A stretch of 64,000 bases of DNA from the NCBI GenBank assembly GCA_026874595.1, contig CM049318.1:39827956-39891955 (forward strand), read 5' to 3'. A model generated the notes under the pieces. The model was not told the origin of the DNA. It saw nothing but the letters and a program-made list of their open reading frames with translations, and ran no database searches. This document shows positions 41,701-46,936 of this stretch, piece by piece. The position numbers were made by a program, and so were the translations under genes. Each line of letters opens with the position of its first letter. Positions within the stretch are counted from its first letter, which is position 1. This stretch comes from Sipunculus nudus (lineage: Eukaryota; Annelida; Sipuncula; Golfingiida; Sipunculidae).

Positions 41701-44700
41701 GCATATTTCAAGTGTAACTGTTCAACCCAAACCTTCAGTCTTTCACATCTATGCATCACTCAGTTTGACTCAAACTTCATATTTATGGGTCTTTTTGCTT
41801 GAATAAATAATTTATTGATTTTGGGGTCAGCTGGTCAGCAGGTTAAAGGTTGCAGGTCAAAGTTATTCACCCATTGGTTGCCAAGTAATTACACCAGATT
41901 TAAGTGGTTAGTAGTTACCCATCATTTAGAAAGAATCCAGTTGATATATGGGCAAAAGGCCAAGGTCATAGGTCAGGGATGTTCACAATTACTTATTTTA
42001 TAGACCATCTTTATTTTTCTTGTATATATAACCTTCCCACTCCAGCTGGTACATCTCCCTGTGTGGCTGTAATTGTGAGTGACACTGGTGACATATGACT
42101 CCCTTTTGTATCAGCCTATTAAGTGATAAGGCTCAGTGATAAGTATCTCGTTACTTCATAACAAAAACACTGTTGTCAGAATGCTTCAGCCAGGCATTAA
42201 GACTATGAGAGTATAGTATTAAGGTTTAGCTACTGATTTATAAGATGATGGGAACATTTTGCAGTTTATTTTATGGAATCCTAGCAATAAACTTAGTTTC
42301 CTAGATATCTGAATATTTTAATATATATCACCACATATAAAAGCAAGTGTTTGTTCTCATAATATGTGGATGTGTACCTTGATTTAGGATGGCTTTTTGT
42401 TTTATTTCAAGACTCTTAGTCATGCTTTCTGCATTTCTTTTCTTTCAGGTTTGGCAGTTTACCTACCCTGCTGACCCCATTGAAAGCAGAGTGATAATAA
42501 AAAATATTGGACTTACACTTTTTACAATTGCATATCTATAAATCTGATATGAGGGCCTGGACATGCCTTTTGAATTATTTTGGGCATTCATTACTGGATA
42601 ATTTGCCCCAAGTTTGGTCTCTTATTGGAGAATGTGGGATATCAAATGTCATACTTGTCAGAAATCCATTATGTCTGCCAGTTAGCCACCTTAGAAATTC
42701 TTTCTTCAGTGCAGTTTCAGTTATTTTTCTTTAATGTTTGGTCCGATTTAGAGAATGTTTGTTGTCTGATTTCAGACTTGTCAGAAGTCCAATATGGCCA
42801 CCAGGCAACCATCTTTTAATTCCTTTTGATCATATTATCTCAAGAACAGTTAAAGTGAATGCAGTTGGATGTATATTTATGTAATCTTGTAAAGGGTTGG
42901 GTCAAATATTTCTGAATAAATATTACCATCATTTATAAAAGTGCAGTACAGTTGGCTTGTATTGAATAAAAATTCATACAGAAGCACCTGTTTCTTAATA
43001 ATTCTTGCATGTATTTCCTTGATTTTTGCTATATATTTTGATCTTATATTTGCCCTTTGTGGTGTTCCTTTGAGACTGACAGGTTTCAAGCAAGCTGTTG
43101 GAATAGTTCCTGATAGCTAAACAATCATGCATTTTCCTCAGACCATCAATTCACTGTGTTTTAACCAGACATAGGTGATATATATTTCTGTTGTCATAGA
43201 AAATTTTCAACAAATTGGCAAATTGGTTCTTCAAAATTTGACTGGAAGTTGTGAATCTCAGTCCATGATGTCACAGGTCATGCTTGGCAGCTGAGCGTCA
43301 TGACCCATGGGTCACTTGTTATTTCAGTGCATTAGCGCAGTACAAATTTTGGGTAATAAACTGTATATCAAATTGTTAAAATATTTTTAACTGATGAACC
43401 CTCACTGATGACAAAGCTGTGCCCAGACATAATCACAGGAAATCTAAAACAAACATAGTAAGTGAAGCCTCATTTGGATACTATTGTCAGATTCCAGTAA
43501 AACATAATGCTGAAACAACAAAAACAAATAAACAGCTCATGTCATGCAAGTAATTACTTATCATTAATGTAACATTGGTTATGCTGCCATTTTGAATCAG
43601 GTGTCTGATTCCTCATGTTCATTAATGTAAAATATGAACAAAACAGACAAGTGGTTTTAATATGAGCCAGTGCAAGGGTTAATGATAGGTCTTCAATGGA
43701 AAATGGAGTTTTTTCCTTAATTTTTTTAAGGAACAAAGTTGCAGTAACCCAATTTTGGATTTGGCAGGAGAACATAGGGGACATCTAACTGTATGTCGAA
43801 TAATGGATTCATAACAGATTCTATCAGTTTCATAACAGATAGATGAATAGTGGACAATTAATCATAACTAGAGCCTAGATGACTTATTATCAGCTGAGCT
43901 AAAAAGGAAATGATATTCTTATCAAAAGAGTGATTTGGCATACCTTATGTGATTGCAAGATTATAGGTTTGAGACCAGTTCTGATCTCTACCACTGCAGG
44001 ACATCTGGCAAAGCTCTGAACCACAAAAATGAGATCTCTTAACTCAGGACTGAACAGGTACCAGTCATGAGAGACTGGCAGAAGTAGAATTACAAAACTT
44101 GTACCACATATCATGATATGTTAGGGATATATGTTTCCAAGAAAAGCCACAAGAATCAACAGGCCTTGAGAGTGTTGAAATCACATTATAAACCAAACCT
44201 TTACCATTGTGACTTATTGTAGGCCACATCAGCCCTGGATACACACACAGAGAGGAACATACAGTTATCTCTGAACAAAGTGAGTGAGAACCGGACCACT
44301 CTTGTGGTCGCCCATCGTTTGTCAACCATCGTGAACGCTGACCAGATCTTAGTGCTGAAGGAAGGACAAATAATGGAAAGAGGAAGGTAACTGCGGCCAT
44401 TTTTTAATGCTTTTGTAACCAAGTACTAGGTACATCTGCAGACTTCCATTTTGGTTTTGAACTACGTGACAGAGGATTAGACATGATAATCCTGGAGTCA
44501 ACCAGACTGGGTGAGAGAAAAGTAACAGTTTGGCACAGTCTCCCCTTTAAGCCTGGAGCGTGCTCACCCTGAGTGGGGGCCAATCGTGTAAAATCTCACC
44601 ACCCCAGCTGAGATTCAATCTCATGATCTCCCAGCTTTGAGCCCTGTGCTCTACCCCATGAGCCACAGAAGACAGTCATTTCCCCCCTCTTTTTACCTAC

Positions 44701-45751
44701 TGTTTTAACAAATGTTAAACATATAATCTTTTGAAGAACAGATCTATGGCTTGTTGGTGGCTCTGTCAACTGTGTAAGGATGAATGTGACCATACATTAT
44801 GAATACTATGGTTCCCTTTTTGTTTGTATGGGTTTCTAATTGGCAATATTTGCAAAAGGGGACTAATGGCAAAAATGAAACCTGTGTGAATAACAGGTTA
44901 CAACAGTGAAAGCAAGTTAAGGGGTAAAAGTCTGATATTTAAAATTAATAATAACAGATCTTGTAAATAGCGGTTGTAAATTATTTCAGATATTTCAAAT
45001 TTTCTGCCATTAATTAACAAGTAATTTTCAACTTGCTCATTGTTCCCTCGGGTCCCTGTCCAATAAGTAAATGTTTGTGCACATAAAAATTCATATAATT
45101 AATCATATAATGATGGGTTACTTGTGTAGGTTTTTAACATGGTGAGATCAGGAAAAATGGAACCTTTGCGAAACACTAAAACAGTCGATTTCAGACTAAT
45201 CAGAGTAATCCAGAAGTCAAAACCTGTCATTAAGACACCAGAGTGAATCTCTAAGGTTCTAGAGATTTCATCATTTTGATTTGGAGGCTCTAGTGGTTTA
45301 CTGTTGGGAACCTTTGGCTCTGTAGTTCATCTTGATCACAAGGATTTCTCATTTCTGATGATACATATATTGCTGATTTTACATAAAACCTCTCAAGTTT
45401 TCCAGATTATTTTTACCGGATAATATACTGAAAAATCTTTTGTATAAGGTAGCCTGCATTAGGGGACAAGTAAAATATATGAAAAATATTTATCTTTTTT
45501 TTAATATCTATATGAAATCATATTTATTACTATTTTATAATCCATGTAAACTGGGACATCATATTATTTCATCCAGGCATGAAGAATTGCTTGCTGAGGG
45601 TGGGATCTATGCAGACATGTGGAACCAACAACTGAGCGGAGACGATTCACTAGAGAGCAGCACAGAGGGGACAGACACGCCCTCTGGTGGTCATGAAAAT
45701 ACCACAAGACGCAAGCCTCATGGACGGAGTCCAAGAGAAGTTAATGTATGA
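9076..45751 (+). CDS. ABCB6: ABCB6-like ABC half-transporter (17 coding exons)
   Basis: Joined exons: 9076-9572, 9812-9938, 14632-14818, 23485-23613, 24387-24486, 27749-27838, 28476-28597, 30603-30712, 31837-31902, 33234-33439, 34430-34579, 35075-35132, 36233-36337, 37267-37441, 40615-40727, 44223-44386, 45577-45751; 857 residues. TMD0 spans 1-208 with about five helices, the exporter TMD about 235-550 with six, and the NBD about 580-830. The NBD has Walker A (GPSGSGKST 616-624), Q-loop Q664, signature LSGGEK (720-725), Walker B VVLLDE (740-745), D-loop SALD (748-751) and H-loop H776. Family knowledge: ABCB6 homodimers export porphyrins and related substrates from membranes of the endolysosome, plasma membrane or mitochondria (location is debated); the relative HMT-1 gives cadmium tolerance. 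The start at 9076 has A at -3 and G at +4, and residues after it match the family N-terminus. The Ser/Thr-rich C-terminal tail (about 812-857) is unlike the human one. Promoter and poly(A) site were not found. Confidence 0.97.
9812..9938 (+). CDS. ABCB6: ABCB6 coding exon 2 (TMD0 helix 5)
   Basis: Residues 166-208, phase 2 in and phase 0 out. Acceptor 'cccatattag', donor GTAGGT. It encodes the fifth TMD0 helix (about 176-192) and the polar linker [16 protein letters not shown], which corresponds to the cytosolic linker before the ABC core in human ABCB6. Intron 1 before it is only 239 bp; intron 2 after it is 4.7 kb of mobile DNA. Confidence 0.95.
10012..13163 (+). mobile_element. Helitron/Helentron-like non-autonomous element, copy A (intron 2)
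   Basis: A complete 3152-bp copy. The 5' end TAGCTCAGCTGAC forms a hairpin with GTCATCTGAGCTA; a CCGTCCGTCTG-type microsatellite follows. The body has two diverged internal units that share 'tcctac..tgcc/accgaaaattgggtca' and 'aggactttgttcctt' (about 10165-10760 and 10840-11400). The 3' end has a GACCCATGGGTC palindrome, then CCCTTGT. The flanks are T on both sides with no target duplication. Copy B at 52.5-58.3 kb matches it over nearly its whole length. No transposase, Rep/helicase or RT is encoded, so it is non-autonomous. Class is inferred from structure. Confidence 0.8.
13617..14028 (+). mobile_element. tRNA-derived SINE, copy 1 (intron 2)
   Basis: The tRNA-like head has an A-box TGGCTCAGGGG (13628-13638) and a B-box-like AGTGCAAATCTC (13671-13682), followed by a conserved body (GCTCTGCAGGCTTAA, GTTATGACCCAGCA, GTAGTCCAAAACCGAAATGG, CTCTGCAGATGTACATA) and an A-rich tail at about 14014-14024. 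It is bounded by a perfect 9-bp target duplication TGGAAGTAC (13608-13616 and 14029-14037). The same family occurs at 32.1, 44.4 (minus) and 62.4 kb. Confidence 0.93.
14038..14297 (+). mobile_element. 3' end fragment of a Helitron-like element
   Basis: It ends with 'gtcagctgaatgtcatgacc', a near-palindrome CATGACCCATGTGTCA, and CACTTGT before T, matching the 3' ends of the copies at 13163, 43319, 55398 and 58288. No matching 5' end is seen; the SINE copy 1 insertion lies just upstream. Confidence 0.6.
14298..14631. other. Remainder of intron 2
   Basis: AT-rich sequence up to the exon 3 acceptor, with no recognised element. Confidence 0.4.
14632..14818 (+). CDS. ABCB6: ABCB6 coding exon 3 (start of exporter core)
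   Basis: Residues 209-270 plus one base, phase 0 in and phase 1 out. Acceptor 'gatttttatag', donor GTGAGA. It carries the elbow-like [12 protein letters not shown] segment and the first helix of the exporter core, ending [12 protein letters not shown], which aligns with the human ALNVLVPIFYRNI. Confidence 0.96.
15340..16440 (+). repeat. Old interspersed repeat with about 310-bp units, interrupted (intron 3)
   Basis: Two related units share 'gggtcctgtgaccttgaccttt'-like text, 'atgcatccacaatcttttta', 'gaagtgggtcctg' and 'caaactggagttatcatct'. The second is interrupted between about 15822 and 16345 by sequence of a different, less AT-rich character (with 'gatgcgagcgacgcaccgtg' near 16170), then resumes at 'aaatcaagtttgaaatctag'. 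The inserted piece is not recognised. Confidence 0.55.
17065..17145. repeat. 24-bp tandem repeat, about three units
   Basis: ATTTCTACAG-TTGGCAGGGACAT-type units start at 17065, 17089 and 17113, with a partial fourth at 17137. A 24-bp period keeps reading frames open on both strands, which explains the short open frames here. Confidence 0.85.
17146..21205. other. Central intron 3: no gene; simple repeats
   Basis: I see no gene here. There is a 22-bp direct duplication around 18786-18826 ('ttgttttgtttcattattac'), a (CT)n-rich tract at 19160-19215 and a (TA)n run at 20105-20166. The rest is AT-rich intronic sequence. Confidence 0.5.
20105..20166. repeat. (TA)n microsatellite
   Basis: About 31 TA units in intron 3. 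Confidence 0.95.
21206..22160 (+). mobile_element. Old Helitron-like 5' end followed by about 155-bp tandem units
   Basis: Begins with a degenerate copy of the family hairpin (TGGCTCATCTGACTG...GTCTTCTGAGCTATAG) and a CTGTCTGTCC-type stretch. About five tandem units follow, each with 'cagggca(c/t)a..ttgta', 'acctagaaacttttaactgta', 'ggaaacctgaaa(t/c)taa.tcat.atgacct' and 'catgattttgagcaccc'. A single unit of the same kind follows the 5' end of the copy in intron 15 (about 40995-41120), tying the two together. Confidence 0.7.
22188..23382. mobile_element. Probable pogo/Tigger-like remnant (ends only)
   Basis: The left part reads CGTTGAAACTGCATTTAACAGGACAC. The right part, near 23240-23382, contains 'gtccgc.ttattgagtt' repeats and ends GGAGTTTCACTGTA. 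The terminal CAGTGAAAC-type sequence with TA fits pogo-like elements. The middle does not resemble a transposase, and the two ends may belong to separate copies. Confidence 0.4.
23485..23613 (+). CDS. ABCB6: ABCB6 coding exon 4
   Basis: Finishes residue 271 and runs to about 313, phase 1 in and out. Acceptor 'cttcatttcag', donor GTCAGT. It encodes the extracytosolic loop ([20 protein letters not shown]) and the second core helix ending [11 protein letters not shown], where the LQGGG motif is conserved in ABCB6. It is preceded by the largest intron (8.7 kb). Confidence 0.95.
23812..24240 (+). repeat. Pyrimidine-rich (CTTT)n/(CT)n tract (intron 4)
   Basis: More than 400 bp almost purely C and T on the + strand, mainly CTTT and CTCT units. 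It fills over half of intron 4 and ends about 150 bp before the exon 5 acceptor. The long Phe/Leu/Ser open frames across it are artefacts of the repeat. Confidence 0.95.
24387..24486 (+). CDS. ABCB6: ABCB6 coding exon 5
   Basis: Residues 314-346, phase 1 in and phase 2 out. Acceptor 'tatgtcttcag', donor GTGAGT. It encodes [28 protein letters not shown], the intracellular coupling region conserved in ABCB6/HMT1 proteins. A long pyrimidine-rich repeat lies about 150 bp upstream of its acceptor. Confidence 0.96.
24680..24716. repeat. (AT)n microsatellite
   Basis: About 18 units in intron 5, directly before the second tandem-array element. Confidence 0.95.
24725..26110 (+). repeat. Degenerate tandem-array element, copy 2 (intron 5)
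   Basis: The same unit pattern as at 4.65-7.2 kb: GTTGGTGCCACA (about 24868), 'actcatatctcaagagtg', 'cctgaaattttg(c/t)atgt' repeated about every 120-150 bp, heavily mutated. The 3' end 'tagtcacttgtcagctgcccatattttgc' corresponds to 'tagtcgcttgtcgactacccgtattctag' at the end of the copy at 48.8 kb. Confidence 0.7.
26111..27748. other. Rest of intron 5
   Basis: AT-rich; contains a compound microsatellite and no recognised gene. Confidence 0.4.
26637..26762. repeat. Compound (AT)n-(AG)n microsatellite
   Basis: (AT)n at 26637-26652 and 26709-26744 passing directly into (AG)9 at 26745-26762. Confidence 0.95.
27749..27838 (+). CDS. ABCB6: ABCB6 coding exon 6
   Basis: Residues 347-376, phase 2 in and out. 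Acceptor 'tatgtgacag', donor GTCAGT. It encodes [20 protein letters not shown] and GTSSINSIL, the strongly conserved coupling helix and membrane re-entry segment (human [20 protein letters not shown]). Confidence 0.97.
27860..28037. mobile_element. Pogo-like MITE (intron 6)
   Basis: The left end CAGTGAAACCTGTGTTATGA and the right end, whose reverse complement is CAGTGGAACCTATCTGTAAG, form terminal inverted repeats. The interior repeats 'ggtggtctta' and 'gaccaagggtgg'. It is preceded by TA. It lies 21 bp after the exon 6 donor. A related copy is at 37053-37227. Confidence 0.7.
28476..28597 (+). CDS. ABCB6: ABCB6 coding exon 7 (core helices 3-4)
   Basis: Residues 377-417, phase 2 in and phase 1 out. 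Acceptor 'gtttatttacag', donor GTGAGT. It encodes [20 protein letters not shown] and [17 protein letters not shown], the third and fourth core helices with a very short connecting turn. Confidence 0.96.
28598..30184. other. Intron 7, first part
   Basis: AT-rich intronic DNA. I recognise no gene, RNA or mobile element in it. Confidence 0.4.
30185..30370. mobile_element. Foldback-like repeat with GGATCCAG-type ends (intron 7)
   Basis: Starts 'cagtggcagatccagagggggg' and ends 'ttccaaaatcctggatctgcccatgg', so the ends are inverted repeats. The interior has 'aaccttttttcaggggtttcaacca' and 'tggcctggac'. Related copies are at about 47535-47640 (partial) and 58616-58812. It encodes nothing. Confidence 0.65.
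30603..30712 (+). CDS. ABCB6: ABCB6 coding exon 8
   Basis: Residues 418-454, phase 1 in and phase 0 out. Acceptor 'tatatattccag', donor GTAAGT. It encodes [16 protein letters not shown] then [12 protein letters not shown], the second cytosolic loop typical of ABCB6 and ABCB7. Confidence 0.97.
31073..31428. mobile_element. Foldback element with about 40-bp arms (intron 8)
   Basis: The left arm around 31118-31150 (AGCTGCTTTGTATTGCAAGG, then TTCTCTGGGCATGACC and CCAGGG) is inverted around 31381-31425 (CCCTGG, GGTCATGCCCAGAGAA, CCTTGCTTTAAAAAGCAGC). A second inner inverted pair is CTCAGTGGCCTGAT and ATCAGGCCACTGAG. A related partial copy lies at 36470-36640. Confidence 0.75.
31837..31902 (+). 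CDS. ABCB6: ABCB6 coding exon 9
   Basis: Residues 455-476, 66 bp, phase 0 in and out, so skipping it would keep the frame. Acceptor 'tctcttctag', donor GTAACA (weaker). It encodes [22 protein letters not shown], equivalent to the human [22 protein letters not shown] block. Confidence 0.97.
32104..32461 (+). mobile_element. tRNA-derived SINE, copy 2 (intron 9)
   Basis: Same family as 13617-14028: A-box TGGCTCAGGGA (32122-32132), B-box AGTTCAAATCTC (32164-32175), GCTCTGCAGGCTTAA, GTAATGACCCAGTA, CTCTGCAGATGTACATATA and a tail with two A runs. The target duplication is ATGTTTAC (32096-32103 and 32462-32469), possibly longer with one or two mismatches. This is the best-preserved promoter head of the set. 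Confidence 0.92.
32470..33233. other. Rest of intron 9
   Basis: No recognised element. A short open frame at 32744-33046 has no family features. Confidence 0.4.
33234..33439 (+). CDS. ABCB6: ABCB6 coding exon 10 (core helices 5-6)
   Basis: Residues 477-544, phase 0 in and phase 2 out. Acceptor 'ttgtgatacag', donor GTTTGT. It encodes the fifth core helix ([20 protein letters not shown]) and the [24 protein letters not shown] segment, both ABCB6 hallmarks. The frame continues past the donor to 33482, but that extension is intronic. Confidence 0.96.
33440..34429. other. Intron 10
   Basis: AT-rich intron with no recognised element. Confidence 0.5.
34430..34579 (+). CDS. ABCB6: ABCB6 coding exon 11 (TMD-NBD linker)
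   Basis: Completes residue 545 and runs to about 594, phase 2 in and out. Acceptor 'atttttcag'. The donor GTCTAAG after CCAAG is the weakest in the gene, but it is the only choice that restores [11 protein letters not shown] in exon 12. It encodes the conserved [19 protein letters not shown] and the first NBD strand [10 protein letters not shown]. Confidence 0.94.
34580..36232. other. Introns 11 and 12 (exon 12 between them)
   Basis: Unremarkable AT-rich intronic DNA on either side of the 58-bp exon 12. I saw no repeat or RNA. Confidence 0.5.
35075..35132 (+). CDS. ABCB6: ABCB6 coding exon 12 (NBD start)
   Basis: Residues 595-614, 58 bp, phase 2 in and phase 0 out. Acceptor 'ttaaatttcag', donor GTAAGT. 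It encodes [19 protein letters not shown], the strand leading into Walker A. Confidence 0.96.
36233..36337 (+). CDS. ABCB6: ABCB6 coding exon 13 (Walker A)
   Basis: Residues 615-649, 105 bp, phase 0 in and out. Acceptor 'gtgttttggcag', donor GTAGTT. Walker [10 protein letters not shown] is at 616-624 with Lys622, followed by [18 protein letters not shown]. It could be skipped in frame, but that would destroy ATP binding. Confidence 0.98.
36470..36640. mobile_element. Partial copy of the intron 8 foldback element (intron 13)
   Basis: Shares 'actacagttgtcccagatct', 'ctgctttgta..aacaaggttctctggg', 'tgaccaccagggttggcaca' and 'tgcatccagctcaaaatttt' with 31080-31240. The right inverted arm is missing. 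Confidence 0.7.
37053..37227. mobile_element. Pogo-like MITE next to exon 14
   Basis: Terminal inverted repeats CAGTGAAATTTCATTAACATG (left) and, reversed, CAGTGAAAACTTACCTGATG (right); TA precedes the left end. The interior has 'agcagggtggtcgtg' and 'gcaggggtggtggtcat', as in the copy at 27860. It ends only 39 bp before the first base of exon 14, leaving that space for branch point and pyrimidine tract. Confidence 0.7.
37267..37441 (+). CDS. ABCB6: ABCB6 coding exon 14 (Q-loop)
   Basis: Residues 650-707, phase 0 in and phase 1 out. Acceptor 'ttcttctgccag', donor GTATGA. It carries [22 protein letters not shown] with Q-loop Gln664 and the helical segment [19 protein letters not shown] pogo-like MITE ends 39 bp upstream of the exon. 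Confidence 0.98.
37442..40614. other. Intron 14
   Basis: Includes a short old repeat with 'cttgac(t/c)t..atcttcaaggtca(g/a)atc' at about 37631 and 37779, the 24-bp tandem repeat at 38210, a more GC-rich segment at about 38400-38880 whose outer ends carry TTGTTACAG and CTGTAACAA, and a poly-G run near 39874. No gene is recognised. Confidence 0.45.
38210..38283. repeat. 24-bp tandem repeat, three units
   Basis: AAATGTCTAGGGGAATGAAT-type units start at 38211, 38235 and 38259. Because 24 is divisible by three, an open frame through it repeats an eight-residue MSRGMNKE-like motif; I regard that as chance. Confidence 0.9.
40615..40727 (+). CDS. ABCB6: ABCB6 coding exon 15 (signature and Walker B)
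   Basis: Residues 708-745, phase 1 in and phase 0 out. Acceptor 'tgttttttag', donor GTAAGT. It encodes [20 protein letters not shown] (signature at 720-725) and Walker B ending LLDE with catalytic Glu745. Confidence 0.98.
40903..43319 (+). mobile_element. Helitron/Helentron-like element (intron 15)
   Basis: A complete 2.4-kb copy of a related family: 5' end TAGCTCAGCTGACTTTCAGT after a T run, then CCGTCGTCC/CTGTCCGTCC sequence. The 3' end is CAGCTGAGCGTCATGACCCA then GGGTCACTTGT, followed by T. Its body differs from copies A-C: it holds an array of AGGTCA-containing units (41100-42000). It encodes no protein. It occupies about 70% of intron 15, in the gene's orientation. Confidence 0.78.
41100..42000 (+). 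repeat. 130-175-bp tandem units with AGGTCA clusters
   Basis: Blocks of direct AGGTCA half-sites start at 41232, 41378, 41515 and 41644, with a weaker one near 41820. The first reads GAGGTCAAAAGGTCAAAGGT then CAAGGTCAC. The spacing between AGGTCA copies includes DR1 and DR2 arrangements and the extended half-site TCAAGGTCA. Each unit also carries 'catatagctcacctac(c/t)aa' and 'ccaaaccttcca'. Confidence 0.8.
44223..44386 (+). CDS. ABCB6: ABCB6 coding exon 16 (D- and H-loops)
   Basis: Residues 746-799, phase 0 in and phase 2 out. Acceptor 'gacttattgtag', donor GTAACT. It encodes [25 protein letters not shown] (His776) and EGQIMERG. The exon end and donor fall in a 12-base match to the reverse complement of the SINE tail, and an antisense SINE follows at once, so the donor may be SINE-derived. 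Confidence 0.97.
44383..44680 (-). mobile_element. Antisense tRNA-derived SINE, abutting exon 16
   Basis: Read on the minus strand it has an A-box TGGCTCATGGGG (44654-44665), a B-box-like GATTGAATCTC, AGGCTTAAAGGGGAGACTGT, and the body end matching CTCTGCAGATGTACATA as GTCTGCAGATGTACC (near 44429). Its 3' end runs through TTAAAAAATGGCC to GCAGTTACCTTC, which reaches 44383, four bases inside exon 16. The poly(A) tail and part of the middle body are missing. I did not find a clear target duplication. Confidence 0.8.
45577..45751 (+). CDS. ABCB6: ABCB6 coding exon 17 (C-terminus and stop)
   Basis: Residues 800-857 and TGA at 45749-45751. Acceptor 'atttcatccag'. [18 protein letters not shown] matches the family; the remaining 40 or so residues form an acidic Ser/Thr stretch ([15 protein letters not shown]) then a basic tail ([14 protein letters not shown]). 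I saw no AATAAA close behind the stop; the first clear one I noticed is near 49448, so the 3' UTR end is unknown. Confidence 0.96.
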
Positions 45752-46766
45752 AAACAGACATGAGCAATTGTCTTAGGTCAATATTATGTACTAATTGTAA
45801 AATTAGTTTTCAGTAGTTCTCTTGAAAATATTTATTATCACTCTCAGTACTTGATACAAAGTGCATTACTGTGATCACAAGGTTAGAAGCCTACATATTT
45901 TGTTAGGGGGGCCTATTTTCCATTAGATATTAATATACTATTTCATATATAACATATGTAAAAAATACAATTTACATGTGTATATGTTAAATATCATTGA
46001 AAAAATACATGTATAGTTCATTGTTAGGTCAATTGGTGGTAATTGTATCCGCCAAAACAGAGTTTTGTTGATACTATGCATGCCGCTACATATGCGCTAT
46101 CCAGTGATATAGCTGTGGCAACCCACCCTCTCCAGTCTGAGAGGGTGGGTTGGTCATTATCCAGACAGCTTATCTAATTGACCACCCCACGGGACCCATT
46201 CATCCAGCTATCAACATGGCTAGCTAGGCCCCTGTCACCATGGCAAGTGTATGAGGGCTGGGTTGAAGGCTACATGTGCTGGCTTGGGGAAACCTGACTA
46301 GTGATCAAGCTTGCTGAATGTAGTTCCTCCAAGTTTCAATTTGTTTTATATCAAAATACCTTTTTATATTACACATTTTTTACATTTTCTATTACTGGGA
46401 GATGTGCCTCAACACATAGTATTGAATAATTATAGGACTGCAAAATTTACTTGGGGGTCAGTGAGCATATAGTGATATCAGCTCCATGATAATACAGCTT
46501 CAAACCATTTGTGAAACAGAAACTGACCAGTTAACAAAGAGACTGTGGTGATGTGTTACTATATGAGTCGATAAACATATGCATTATGGAAAATGAAATT
46601 GGGAGCAGAGTCAACGCCATTGATCAATCAGGTAGATGGGAGGAGGGTACATTAGAAACAAACATTACCGGTACATGACAATGGACTGACTAATACCCTG
46701 TTCAAACTAAATATGAAATTCAAATTGATTTGTTTCTATTTATTATTTAATTTGCCCACTCATGCG

Positions 46767-46827
<61 letters not shown>

Positions 46828-46845
46828 GGTAGTGATTCTAACCAC
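45752..46845. other. 3' flank of ABCB6
   Basis: Probable 3' UTR at first, extent unknown. Contains the 14-bp hairpin at 46119-46152 and, near 46050, the sequence 'ttgtatccgccaaaacagag', which also begins the tandem-array family at 4.66 kb. Confidence 0.4.
46119..46152. repeat. Perfect 14-bp stem hairpin
   Basis: CAACCCACCCTCTC pairs exactly with GAGAGGGTGGGTTG across a six-base loop. It is 368 bp past the ABCB6 stop. It is too short on Ts to be a terminator-like signal and may be a foldback remnant or a 3' UTR structure. Confidence 0.75.
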
Positions 46846-46936
46846 ATTCACCTGATGATCGGGTCGCATCCCGTGAAACAGTCTGTTGTGAATTAACAGT
46901 GTTGTTTTTCTTCAGAGTTATATATATATATATATA
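46768..46936. repeat. (TA)n runs flanking the ribozyme segment
   Basis: (TA)n at 46768-46824 and again at 46919-46936, with 94 bp of non-repetitive sequence between them containing the hammerhead motif. This looks like an insertion into a TA microsatellite. Confidence 0.9.
46846..46893 (+). ncRNA. Type I hammerhead ribozyme motif
   Basis: All parts are present in order. Stem I is ATTCAC (46846-46851) with GTGAAT (46888-46893), six perfect pairs. The core is CTGATGA (46852-46858). Stem II is CGGG (46860-46863) with CCCG (46870-46873), four G-C pairs capped by TCGCAT, with a U-U pair next to the core. The second core block is GAAA (46875-46878). Stem III is ACA/TGT with a GTC loop (46878-46886). 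Position 17 is T46887 in a GUU triplet, so predicted cleavage is after 46887. Short stem III and type I topology are known from Penelope-like retroelements and animal retrozymes. The U-U pair at the base of stem II and the weak stem III may reduce activity. It lies 1.1 kb past the ABCB6 stop on the same strand. Confidence 0.82.

Noticed and set aside
43899-44114. SINE-like head near 43940
   Set aside because: A B-box-like 'aggtttgagacc' is present, but no A-box, body or target duplication could be shown.
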